DNA from: a bacterium
Lineage (GTDB): Bacteria > Patescibacteriota > Minisyncoccia > Minisyncoccales > DG-74-3
Direction: 5' to 3'
DNA length: 5,504 bases
Assembly: GCA_021161025.1 (NCBI GenBank)
Contig: JAGHBK010000060.1
Location: forward strand, 1 to 5,504
The notes beneath the pieces were generated by a model. That model did not search any database and had not been told where the DNA came from. It saw only the letters and a program-made list of their open reading frames with translations. Positions 1 through 5,449 of this stretch are shown here, one piece after another; the stretch's first letter is position 1; each line of letters begins with the position of its first letter. Both the position numbers and the translations under genes were made by a program.

Positions 1-10
1 CGTTTATTTT

Positions 11-38
11 ATTTTATCAAATTTTTAAATAAAATCAA
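11..38 (-). promoter_or_regulatory. Candidate promoter for a gene left of the window
   Basis: On the minus strand, TTGATT (33-38) is followed after 16 bp by TAAAAT (11-16). The -10 box is preceded by TG one base upstream, as in an extended -10 element. These match the housekeeping sigma consensus at 4 of 6 and 5 of 6 positions. The predicted start of transcription falls near position 4, so the regulated gene would lie beyond the left edge. The surroundings are very AT-rich, so chance matches are likely. No convincing terminator for the amidotransferase gene is visible in 1-97. Confidence 0.35.
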
Positions 39-97
39 CTAAATGGATAAAGTCAGAAATACCTTTAAAAGCAGTAAAATTCAAATGAATGTAGGTG

Positions 98-835
98 TTA
101 TAAGAGGCATATTTTATCAAGGAAGTTCTTAATAACCCGAGAAGAAAAAGGAGTGGGTTTAAGATTCTCTTTCATTCTCTCTAAGTTTTGGGTAGAGTAT
201 TGGGGATAAAGTTTAAGCCTAAAAAGCATATCTCGATAATTTAATTCAGGATGAAATTGAACTCCCCAGATTCTATCTTTATATTTAAAAGCCGCTACTT
301 TGCATTTTTTTGTTTTGGCTAAAAGTTTTGTGCCTTTGGGTAAAACTTTGAGACTATCTCGATGGCCAAACTGAGCGAAAAATTTTGGAGGAATACCAGA
401 AAAAAGAGATGATTTTCTACCCTCTCTGGTTAAGAACACTAAAAAAGAACCAGTTTCGGCTTGATTTTTGTCTGCAATTACTTCCCCTTTTAAAAAATAA
501 CCCAAAAGTTGATGCCCAAAACAAATCCCTAAAGTAGGAAAATCTTCTCGGAGAAGATATTTGATAAAAGGAGTAATGTTTTTAAGAAGGTGCTGAAAAA
601 TTTTTTCTTTCTCTCCCTCGTTTCCAGAAAAATAGAACTCTCCAGATCCTCCCAAAATCACTCCCTGAGTCTTAATTAGTAGTTTTTGAGGATTGAAAAA
701 ATCTGTTTTTTTATCAAAAGCGTTTATAACTTTTAACTTCGAAGTTTTTCTCTTCTGGAAATATCGCAAAAAACAATCTCTTTCATGAAGAGCGGAAGCA
801 TCTCTTCTAAATTGTACTAAAAGAATATTCTTCAT
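98..835 (-). CDS. Stand-alone class I glutamine amidotransferase (GMP synthase-type GATase domain)
   Basis: This 245-residue protein is a single triad-type glutamine amidotransferase domain, which releases ammonia from glutamine for a partner enzyme. The nucleophile elbow GICFGHQLLG puts the catalytic Cys at residue 105. The GVQFHPEL motif supplies His195 and Glu197, so the Cys-His-Glu triad is complete. The early GVILGGSGE segment (58-66) is a typical oxyanion-side loop, and GHRDS (157-161) sits where related domains have a conserved GH strand. There is no synthetase domain, so the acceptor is unknown. Family members of this size are usually annotated only as GMP synthase-like amidotransferases, and it should not be called GuaA. 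The ATG at 835 is the natural start, but no Shine-Dalgarno precedes it. The upstream gene's terminator ends only 32 nt before the start codon, so a promoter would have to overlap that terminator, or the gene depends on read-through. Confidence 0.88.
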   Translation of the reverse strand: MKNILLVQFRRDASALHERDCFLRYFQKRKTSKLKVINAFDKKTDFFNPQKLLIKTQGVILGGSGEFYFSGNEGEKEKIFQHLLKNITPFIKYLLREDFPTLGICFGHQLLGYFLKGEVIADKNQAETGSFLVFLTREGRKSSLFSGIPPKFFAQFGHRDSLKVLPKGTKLLAKTKKCKVAAFKYKDRIWGVQFHPELNYRDMLFRLKLYPQYSTQNLERMKENLKPTPFSSRVIKNFLDKICLL

Positions 836-867
836 TGGTTTTATTACTTTAGCAAAATTTGGTTTTT

Positions 868-897
868 AAAAAAAGAGGGTGGCTTAGTTTTGCCACC
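868..897 (-). terminator. Intrinsic terminator after the ATP-grasp-like gene
   Basis: On the minus strand, GGTGGC (892-897) pairs with GCCACC (878-883) around an 8-nt loop. After three more bases there is a run of seven T (868-874). The stem begins 19 bp past the stop of the gene ending at 917. The plus strand has no matching T run, which fixes the orientation. It separates the ATP-grasp-like gene from the amidotransferase gene, although a 6-bp stem may leak. Confidence 0.75.
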
Positions 898-916
898 TTA
901 ATCTTCAAAGAACAAG

Positions 917-1831
917 TTAGACCATTTCTACTAATCCAAATACTGCATCCGAGGACCCATGAACCCTTAGATTCGGTCGCCAGTTCCATAGTCCTCCGAT
1001 AAACTGATATCGGGAAGTTTGCCAACCAAAGAAGAGTCTCCAGATTGTCCACCCCTGAACTCCCTCCCTTTCTTCTCTTTGGGGAGGAATAAATCTCTGA
1101 ATTATGTACGGCATTTCTGAGGATGCAATTGTCCGAAGTGTCCGTGACCTCGTTGAACCTCCTGGGCCGAGTTTTTTCTTAAGGGAGTTGGGAATATATA
1201 TCTCAACCCCCTCGAGGCGAGCGCCTATTAAGGGTTTAATTACGAAAGGCACCGACCAATCCAGCAGTTCTGGAGTTAACATTTCTTCTGCCATCCCTAG
1301 TTTCACTAAGTAGGTCTTGTCCCCATCCTGTCGGATGGGTACCAGGGAAATGCTTTCAAACTGGGTAATTTCACCAGCTCTCTGATTGCTTCTAATCCAA
1401 TAAGGACCCTCTGTTTCTTTAGGAAATTCTTGGTAATAAGGAACTCCCAGAATTTCTGCTGCGATTTTGTCATCTTGAACGCTACTGTTGATATTAACAA
1501 ACCCTTGACATTTACATGCTGTGAATATTTGTTCCCACTGTTTTACTCTCTCTGTCGTTAAGGACAACATTAGACCAAGCCCTGCTGGTCTCACTTCCAC
1601 TTCATAAATAGCTTCCTTTATGGCTTTGGATTCCACTGGCGCCATGTCTACTCTAACAATGGGGCTGGGAACCCCTAAGTGTTCTACACTCCACCAAGGG
1701 GGATTAGCTGTTTCTAACAGTGCTTCCTTCCATTGGTAGTTTAAAAACCTCTCTGTCTCTCTAATAACTTCCTTATCAATAAATGCAGTGGGTCCTATTT
1801 TTATCTCCCAACTTCCTATTCTTTTCTTCAT
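917..1831 (-). CDS. Unrecognised protein, possibly an ATP-grasp-type ligase
   Basis: I do not recognise this 304-residue protein by name. Several features resemble the ATP-grasp fold of carboxylate-amine ligases, such as glutathionylspermidine synthase-like enzymes. An acidic strand followed by VRPAGLGL lies near residue 100. PFVIKP, a typical ATP-contacting lysine strand, is followed by a glycine-containing turn and a hydrophobic strand. MPYIIQRFIPP resembles the adenine-side hinge strand. The C-terminal part has WRLFF, GGLWNWRP and RVHGSSDAVFGLV, resembling the Arg- and acid-containing metal/ATP end of the fold. It has no signal peptide or membrane segment. The ATG at 1831 has a good SD (AGAGGTG). 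Hand-counted G+C over 961-1800 is about 44-45%, above its neighbours, hinting at transfer. The leader upstream (1883-2054) looks like a transcription attenuator, and a terminator follows the gene. That the gene is real is near certain; the ATP-grasp assignment is inference. Confidence 0.6.
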   Translation of the reverse strand: MKKRIGSWEIKIGPTAFIDKEVIRETERFLNYQWKEALLETANPPWWSVEHLGVPSPIVRVDMAPVESKAIKEAIYEVEVRPAGLGLMLSLTTERVKQWEQIFTACKCQGFVNINSSVQDDKIAAEILGVPYYQEFPKETEGPYWIRSNQRAGEITQFESISLVPIRQDGDKTYLVKLGMAEEMLTPELLDWSVPFVIKPLIGARLEGVEIYIPNSLKKKLGPGGSTRSRTLRTIASSEMPYIIQRFIPPQREEREGVQGWTIWRLFFGWQTSRYQFIGGLWNWRPNLRVHGSSDAVFGLVEMV

Positions 1832-1838
1832 TTTTTTT

Positions 1839-1856
1839 CACCTCTTTCACCTCTTT
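1839..1856 (-). promoter_or_regulatory. Duplicated ribosome binding site
   Basis: A perfect 9-bp tandem repeat (AAAGAGGTG twice on the minus strand) precedes the ATG at 1831. The nearer copy places AGAGG about nine bases before the start codon, a good SD position, and supports that start. The second copy lies nine bases further upstream. This is the clearest SD in the window. Confidence 0.7.
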
Positions 1857-1878
1857 TTTATTTGTTAACGAACTATAT

Positions 1879-1909
1879 AAAAAAACCTCCCAGTTTGACT
1901 GGGAGGTTT
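1879..1909 (-). terminator. Strong intrinsic terminator in the leader of the ATP-grasp-like gene
   Basis: A perfect 11-bp stem is formed by AAACCTCCCAG and CTGGGAGGTTT (minus strand 1909-1899 with 1893-1883) around a 5-nt loop. It runs directly into a seven-T tract (1885-1879). The T tract exists only on the minus strand. The terminator lies 212 bp after dnaJ and 47 bp before the start of the next gene. It could simply end the dnaKJ transcript. However, its 5' arm is also claimed by a longer upstream helix (1897-1975), and no clear promoter lies between it and the gene at 1831, so an attenuator role is more attractive. Confidence 0.88.
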
Positions 1910-1975
1910 AAGATTAGTTAAATTTGTTTAATTTTTAGAAAATTTTTCTTTTTCCTAATCTCAAACCTCCCAATC
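1897..1975 (-). promoter_or_regulatory. Candidate antiterminator helix competing with the terminator
   Basis: In minus-strand RNA, positions 1975 to 1955 can pair continuously with 1917 to 1897. This gives 21 bp with two G-U wobbles around a 37-nt loop. The core is GGGAGGUUUGAGAUUAG against CUAAUCUUAAACCUCCC. At the two imperfect positions (1962/1910 and 1973/1899) plus-strand RNA would have C-A clashes, whereas minus-strand RNA has wobble pairs, so the structure suits the transcribed strand. The 3' arm contains nearly all of the 5' arm of the 11-bp terminator, so the two folds exclude each other. The 5' arm lies within the small open frame at 1935-2054. No riboswitch or T-box consensus is recognisable. 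Confidence 0.6.
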
Positions 1976-2054
1976 CAACAAGGAGGATAAACAAGAAGTT
2001 AACACAAAGATTTAATTTTCTATTTATCTTTTCTCTGCTCAATATATGCTCCAT
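1935..2054 (-). CDS. Candidate 39-residue hydrophobic leader peptide
   Basis: An ATG at 2054 opens 39 codons ending in TAA. The peptide has a basic N-terminal third, a hydrophobic Leu-rich middle (FLFILLVGLGGLRLG, residues 20-34) and a KRK near the C-terminus; 9 of 39 residues are Leu. It could be a short membrane-inserting peptide or a regulatory leader. The ATG has no SD. A TTG at codon 5 (2042) has GGAG six bases upstream and may be the true start, giving 35 residues. Codons 27-34 form the 5' arm of the 21-bp helix. The stop falls in that helix's loop, so a translating ribosome would block the antiterminator. The frame starts 67 bp after dnaJ. It is short enough to be chance; the overlap with the competing hairpins is the main argument for it. 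Confidence 0.4.
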   Translation of the reverse strand: MEHILSREKINRKLNLCVNFLFILLVGLGGLRLGKRKIF

Positions 2055-2121
2055 ATAAAATATGACGAATATTTTATTAATTTGTTACATTTCAAAACGG
2101 GTTGAAGAAGTTTAAAAGTTA

Positions 2122-3201
2122 TTATAGACCTTCTTTTTTTAGTTTCTCTAAAAGTTCTTTCTGTTTTTCTGTTAGCCTTTTTGGAGTCTTAATAACTAAT
2201 TTTACATATAAAGAGCCTCTACCTGAACTTCTAAAGTGGGGGATTCCTTTTTGGGGAATCCTTAAAATATCTCCTGATTGAGTACCTTTTGGTATCTTTA
2301 ATAAAATCTTTTCCCCTTCCAAAGTGGGTATTTCTATTTTATCACCTAAAACAGCTTGAGAAAAGGTAATAACCTGAGTAAGATATAAATCATCTCCTTT
2401 TCTTTCAAAGACAGGATGCTCTTTTACAAAAATTCTTAAATATAAGTCTCCTGGCTTTCCTTTTTTCCTGCCGGCGTTTCCTTTTTGAGGAAATTTAATG
2501 ACTTGATTTGTGTCTACACCAGGTGGTATCTCAATTAAGATTTCTTCTTTATCTCTTATTCTCCCTTCTCCATGACAAACATTACAGGGTTTTTCTAACT
2601 TATAACCTTCTCCTCCACATTCTGGACAAGTCATATATCTGGTAAAAGAACCAAAGAAAGTTCTTTTGATTTGTTGAACCCTGCCTGTACCTCGACAAGA
2701 AAAGCATTCTTTTATTCCACTACCAGGTTCAGCTCCTGTCCCTCCACATCTTTGGCAAACTACATATTTTTTCAAACTAATTAACTTTTTTACCCCTTTT
2801 TGGCAATCTTCTAAAGAAATTTCCATATCAATTCTAATGTCTTTTCCCCTTTTTAAATCCTTTTTCTGAAAAGCCTTTCCCCAACCGAAAAACTCATCTA
2901 AAATATCTTCTAAACCTTCAAAACCAAAATCAAAATCAATATCTGGTCTCTGCCAAGCCCAGCCAAAACCTGTCTCTGGACCAAAGCCTTTTCCTTCTTC
3001 GAATACTCTTCCATATCTATCATACTGGGCTCTTTTTTCTTTATCTGAAAGAACTCTATAGGCTTCGTTTATTTCTTTGAAACGGCTTTCATCACCTCCT
3101 TTATCGGGGTGATATTTGTGGGCTAACTTATAATAGGCTTTCTTTATCTCTTCTTGAGAGGCATTCCTTGGAACACCTAAAATTTTGTAATAATCCTTCA
3201 T
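2122..3201 (-). CDS. dnaJ: Chaperone protein DnaJ (Hsp40, class A)
   Basis: DnaJ delivers unfolded proteins to DnaK and triggers its ATP hydrolysis in the cytoplasm. From the ATG at 3201 the protein has 359 residues, slightly shorter than the usual 370-380. The J domain occupies about 1-65 with the HPD motif at 31-33 after [10 protein letters not shown] short Gly/Phe region (about 64-112) carries an acidic-aromatic stretch, [20 protein letters not shown]. The zinc-binding domain has all four CxxCxGxG motifs: CQRCGGTG (149), CFSCRGTG (166), CPECGGEG (192) and CNVCHGEG (206). Two beta-rich C-terminal substrate domains follow, with [12 protein letters not shown] and [16 protein letters not shown]. 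The frame stays open to a TTG at 3264, but those 21 extra residues mostly translate a TACGAA repeat, and all DnaJ homology begins at [10 protein letters not shown], so 3201 is preferred. It lies 224 bp downstream of dnaK, with repeats between. Confidence 0.96.
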   Translation of the reverse strand: MKDYYKILGVPRNASQEEIKKAYYKLAHKYHPDKGGDESRFKEINEAYRVLSDKEKRAQYDRYGRVFEEGKGFGPETGFGWAWQRPDIDFDFGFEGLEDILDEFFGWGKAFQKKDLKRGKDIRIDMEISLEDCQKGVKKLISLKKYVVCQRCGGTGAEPGSGIKECFSCRGTGRVQQIKRTFFGSFTRYMTCPECGGEGYKLEKPCNVCHGEGRIRDKEEILIEIPPGVDTNQVIKFPQKGNAGRKKGKPGDLYLRIFVKEHPVFERKGDDLYLTQVITFSQAVLGDKIEIPTLEGEKILLKIPKGTQSGDILRIPQKGIPHFRSSGRGSLYVKLVIKTPKRLTEKQKELLEKLKKEGL

Positions 3202-3207
3202 ATTTTC

Positions 3208-3239
3208 TACGAAATTACGAATCTTTACGAATATACGAA
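3208..3239 (+). repeat. Short-period TACGAA repeat in front of dnaJ
   Basis: Four copies of TACGAA begin at 3208, 3216, 3226 and 3234, spaced 8, 10 and 8 bp apart, all in the same orientation. The array ends seven bases before the dnaJ ATG, so it forms the 5' leader of dnaJ and leaves no recognisable SD. It looks like an intergenic filler repeat rather than coding sequence. Confidence 0.65.
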
Positions 3240-3262
3240 TAAATAAGTGAGGCAACTTTCTC

Positions 3263-3276
3263 AAAGGATATCCTTT
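3263..3276. promoter_or_regulatory. 14-bp perfect palindrome between dnaK and dnaJ
   Basis: AAAGGATATCCTTT is a perfect 14-bp palindrome lying 61 bp upstream of the dnaJ start. It could be an operator half-site pair, or part of an SD (AAGGA) in front of the TTG at 3264. It does not resemble CIRCE. A functional role is only a possibility. Confidence 0.25.
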
Positions 3277-3279
3277 TTA

Positions 3280-3414
3280 AAAATCTCAAAGCTCAAATGT
3301 CAAATCTCAAAGCCATATCTTAAAGCTAAAAACTATTCTTCTCTTTAAGTTTTGAATTTTGAGTTGTGGTTTTGAGTTTTGAGATTTGACTTTTGAGATT
3401 TTATTTGTCATTTG
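3280..3414. repeat. Inverted-repeat array filling the dnaK-dnaJ gap
   Basis: The region is built of degenerate CAAATGTCAAATCTCAAAG-like units on the left and their inverse on the right. Two arm segments pair perfectly: 3280-3290 with 3392-3402 (11 bp) and 3299-3311 with 3378-3390 (13 bp). The less regular centre runs from 3312 to 3377. It could extrude a cruciform or form a long imperfect RNA hairpin after dnaK, but it has no T run and is not a typical intrinsic terminator. One perfect minus-strand TTGACA (3298-3303) is present without a good -10. The right end (3397-3414) recurs exactly at 5471-5488 on the other side of dnaK, so both gaps carry the same repeat family. Confidence 0.7.
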
Positions 3415-3425
3415 GAATTTGGAAT

Positions 3426-5315
3426 TTATTTTTCAGTGTATTCTCCTTTTTCGGCTTCGGGCGGTTCTTTTGGCTCTTCTTTTTTTGCACCTTTGTACAT
3501 TTGGATTCCAATCTGTTGTAAACTTTCAGATAATTCTTTTATTTTCTCTTCTATGCTTTCGATATTATCACCTTCTTTTTCTTTTTTCAATTCTTCTATT
3601 TTTTCTTTTACTTTATCTCTAATATCTTGAGAAACTTTTTCTTCGGTTTCTTTTAAGGTTTTTTCTGCAGTGTAAATTAAAGTGTCTGCTTTATTTTTAG
3701 CTTCAGCTAAACGCTTTTTCCTTTCATCCTCTGCAGCGTGAATTTGGGCCTCTCTTTTCATCTTTTCTATTTCCTCTTTTGAAAGAGAAATTGAGCCTTC
3801 AATTCTAATTGATTTTTCTTTACCTGTAGCTTTATCTTTAGCGGTGGCTGTTAAAATACCATTGGCATCAATATCGAAAGTAACTTCAATTTGGGGTATG
3901 CCTCGAGGTGCAGGAGGTATTCCATCTAAGATAAAACGACCCAAAGACCTGTTATCTTGAGCCATTGGTCTTTCTCCTTGAAGAACATGAATTTCTACTG
4001 AGGTTTGATTATCAGCGGCTGTAGAGAAAATATTGCTTTTTGAAGTCGGAATAGTGGTGTTTTTGGGAATCATTATGGTATTAATCCCTCCTAAAGTTTC
4101 GATTCCTAAAGAGACTGGTAAGACATCTAAAAGTAAGACACTTTTGATTTCTCCTTCTGGGGCTCTTCCATCTGCTTTTGCTTTTAAAATTTCAGCTTGA
4201 ATTGCCGCTCCCATTGCTACCACTTCTTGGGGATTAATTGATTTGTTTGGTTCTTTTCCAAAAAACACTTTGACTGCTGTTCTAACTGCCGGAATTAAGG
4301 TTGTGCCTCCAACTAAAACTACCTCATCAATTTCATCTTTTGAAAGTTTAACCTCTTTTAATGTTTTTTCGATCCTCTCTATTGATTTTTCAATCAGATC
4401 TTTTACCAAATTTTCAAATTGGGCTCTATTTATTTTGTAATAAAGGTGTTTGGGACCAGTTGAGTCTGCCGAAATAAAGGGTAAATTAATTTCTGTTTCT
4501 AAGGTACTAGATAGCTCAATTTTCGCTTTTTCAGCCGCTTCTTTTACTCTTTGTAAGGCTAAAGGATCTTTTGATAAATCTATCCCTTCGTCTTTTTTAA
4601 ATTTATCAATTACAAAATTGATTAGTCTTTGATCAAAATCTTCTCCTCCCAAATGGGGCTCTCCTCCGGTAGCTAAAACTTCTACTGTATCGGGGGCGAC
4701 ATTCAAAACTGTAACATCAAAGGTACCTCCACCAAAATCATAAACTACTATCTTTTTTGGTTCTTTTTTACCTAAACCATAGCATAAAGCGGCAGCAGTA
4801 GGTTCGTTTATTATTCTTAAAACATTGAAACCTGCAACTTCGGCTGCTGTCTTTGTTGCTTTCCTTTGAGAATCATCGAAGTTTGCAGGACAGGTAATGA
4901 CCACATCTTTAATATCTTCGCCCAATTTATCCTTTGCATCTAACTTAATTTTTTGCAAAATCATTGAAGAGATTTCAATTGGGGTGTACCATTTCTCTCC
5001 CATTTTAATTTCTACTCCCCCATCCGCTCTTTTTCTTGTTTCATAAGGCAATCTCTCTAATTCTGTTTTCACTTCTGGGTCATCGAAATGTCGACCAATA
5101 AACCTTTTTACTGCAAAAATGGTATTTTTCGGATTAGTAACCGCCTGCCTTTTGGCTAAAGCGCCTACCAATCTCTCACCGTTTTTTGTAATGGCAACAA
5201 CAGAGGGTATGGCTATAGACCCCTCTCTACTTTCAAGACATTTTGGCTCACCCTTTAAAATGGTGGCCATTTTTGAAACTGATGTACCTAAATCAATACC
5301 TAATACTTTTGCCAT
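3426..5315 (-). CDS. dnaK: Chaperone protein DnaK (Hsp70)
   Basis: This is a full-length 629-residue ATP-dependent Hsp70 chaperone. The nucleotide-binding domain (about 1-390) has GIDLGTS (6-12), Lys70 in FAVKRFIGR, Glu171 in INEPTAAAL, and DFGGGTFD with Asp193, Thr198 and Asp200, which match the E. coli catalytic residues. The hydrophobic linker VLLLD is at 393-397. The beta substrate-binding domain keeps the arch and pocket positions (Leu408, Ala433, Val440). The helical lid follows from about 511 and ends in a charged tail rich in Glu, Lys and Pro, not the Escherichia-type EEV ending. Oddities are S12-V13 in place of Thr-Asn, Asn145 in place of the usual Tyr, and Leu340 where Hsp70s normally have the adenine-stacking Arg. 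The ATG at 5315 starts directly at the conserved N-terminus, but no SD precedes it. dnaJ follows; no grpE is visible. Confidence 0.97.
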   Translation of the reverse strand: MAKVLGIDLGTSVSKMATILKGEPKCLESREGSIAIPSVVAITKNGERLVGALAKRQAVTNPKNTIFAVKRFIGRHFDDPEVKTELERLPYETRKRADGGVEIKMGEKWYTPIEISSMILQKIKLDAKDKLGEDIKDVVITCPANFDDSQRKATKTAAEVAGFNVLRIINEPTAAALCYGLGKKEPKKIVVYDFGGGTFDVTVLNVAPDTVEVLATGGEPHLGGEDFDQRLINFVIDKFKKDEGIDLSKDPLALQRVKEAAEKAKIELSSTLETEINLPFISADSTGPKHLYYKINRAQFENLVKDLIEKSIERIEKTLKEVKLSKDEIDEVVLVGGTTLIPAVRTAVKVFFGKEPNKSINPQEVVAMGAAIQAEILKAKADGRAPEGEIKSVLLLDVLPVSLGIETLGGINTIMIPKNTTIPTSKSNIFSTAADNQTSVEIHVLQGERPMAQDNRSLGRFILDGIPPAPRGIPQIEVTFDIDANGILTATAKDKATGKEKSIRIEGSISLSKEEIEKMKREAQIHAAEDERKKRLAEAKNKADTLIYTAEKTLKETEEKVSQDIRDKVKEKIEELKKEKEGDNIESIEEKIKELSESLQQIGIQMYKGAKKEEPKEPPEAEKGEYTEK

Positions 5316-5324
5316 AAGATTAAA

Positions 5325-5352
5325 ATGTTAAATGACAAAGCTCAAATGTCAA
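5325..5352 (-). promoter_or_regulatory. Candidate dnaK promoter inside the repeat array
   Basis: On the minus strand a perfect -35 hexamer TTGACA (5347-5352) is followed after 16 bp by TAACAT (5325-5330), a 4 of 6 match to the -10 consensus. Nine bases separate the -10 box from the dnaK ATG, so transcription would begin within about three bases of the start codon. The mRNA would be nearly leaderless, which fits the missing SD. No CIRCE element and no sigma-32-type promoter is seen. The -35 box is part of the repeated unit, so it may be coincidental. Confidence 0.4.
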
Positions 5353-5449
5353 ATCTAATTCAAATTCTAAATGTCAAAATCCAAATGTCAAATCAAGTCC
5401 AAAGTTCAAATGTCAAAATCCAAATGTCAAAATGAAAAAATTAATTAAT
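5333..5449. repeat. Three-copy 39-bp tandem repeat upstream of dnaK
   Basis: Copies begin at 5333, 5372 and 5411. Each starts with TGTCAAAATCCAAATGTCAA or a close variant; the first copy is the most diverged and the third loses similarity in its second half. TGTCAA occurs at 5347, 5372, 5386, 5411 and 5425, with spacings of 25, 14, 25 and 14, which reveals the 39-bp period. Units are contiguous without unique spacers, so this is not a CRISPR array. Confidence 0.7.

Noticed and set aside
13..36. AT-rich hairpin as terminator of the amidotransferase gene
   Set aside because: The stem would be only A-T pairs with a large loop and no distinct T run; a promoter reading is at least as good.
98..835. 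GuaA (GMP synthase) or GatD assignment
   Set aside because: There is no ATP pyrophosphatase or dimerisation domain as in GuaA, and the complete triad with Glu197 does not point specifically to GatD.
836..867. Promoter for the amidotransferase gene
   Set aside because: TTAAAA and TAATAA at 17-bp spacing could be drawn on the minus strand, but they match the consensus at only 4 of 6 and 3 of 6 positions in AT-rich sequence.
849..1500. Additional open frames on both strands within the ATP-grasp-like gene (849-1052, 1104-1313, 1306-1500)
   Set aside because: They lie in other frames of a well-supported gene, lack recognisable domains and have no convincing start context.
1897..2054. T-box or known riboswitch leader
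   Set aside because: No T-box UGGNACC-type antiterminator bulge, specifier loop or recognisable aptamer core is visible; only the competing hairpins are supported.
3202..3264. Extended DnaJ start at the TTG at 3264 as the primary annotation
   Set aside because: The extra residues mainly translate the TACGAA repeat and have no J-domain counterpart; conserved sequence begins at the ATG at 3201.
3386..3630. Two plus-strand hydrophobic open frames over the dnaK 3' end
   Set aside because: They are antisense shadows of the Lys/Glu-rich DnaK tail, whose complement reads as Phe/Leu/Ser-rich sequence.
5333..5449. CRISPR array
   Set aside because: The 39-bp units are contiguous and degenerate, with no unique spacers and no cas genes.
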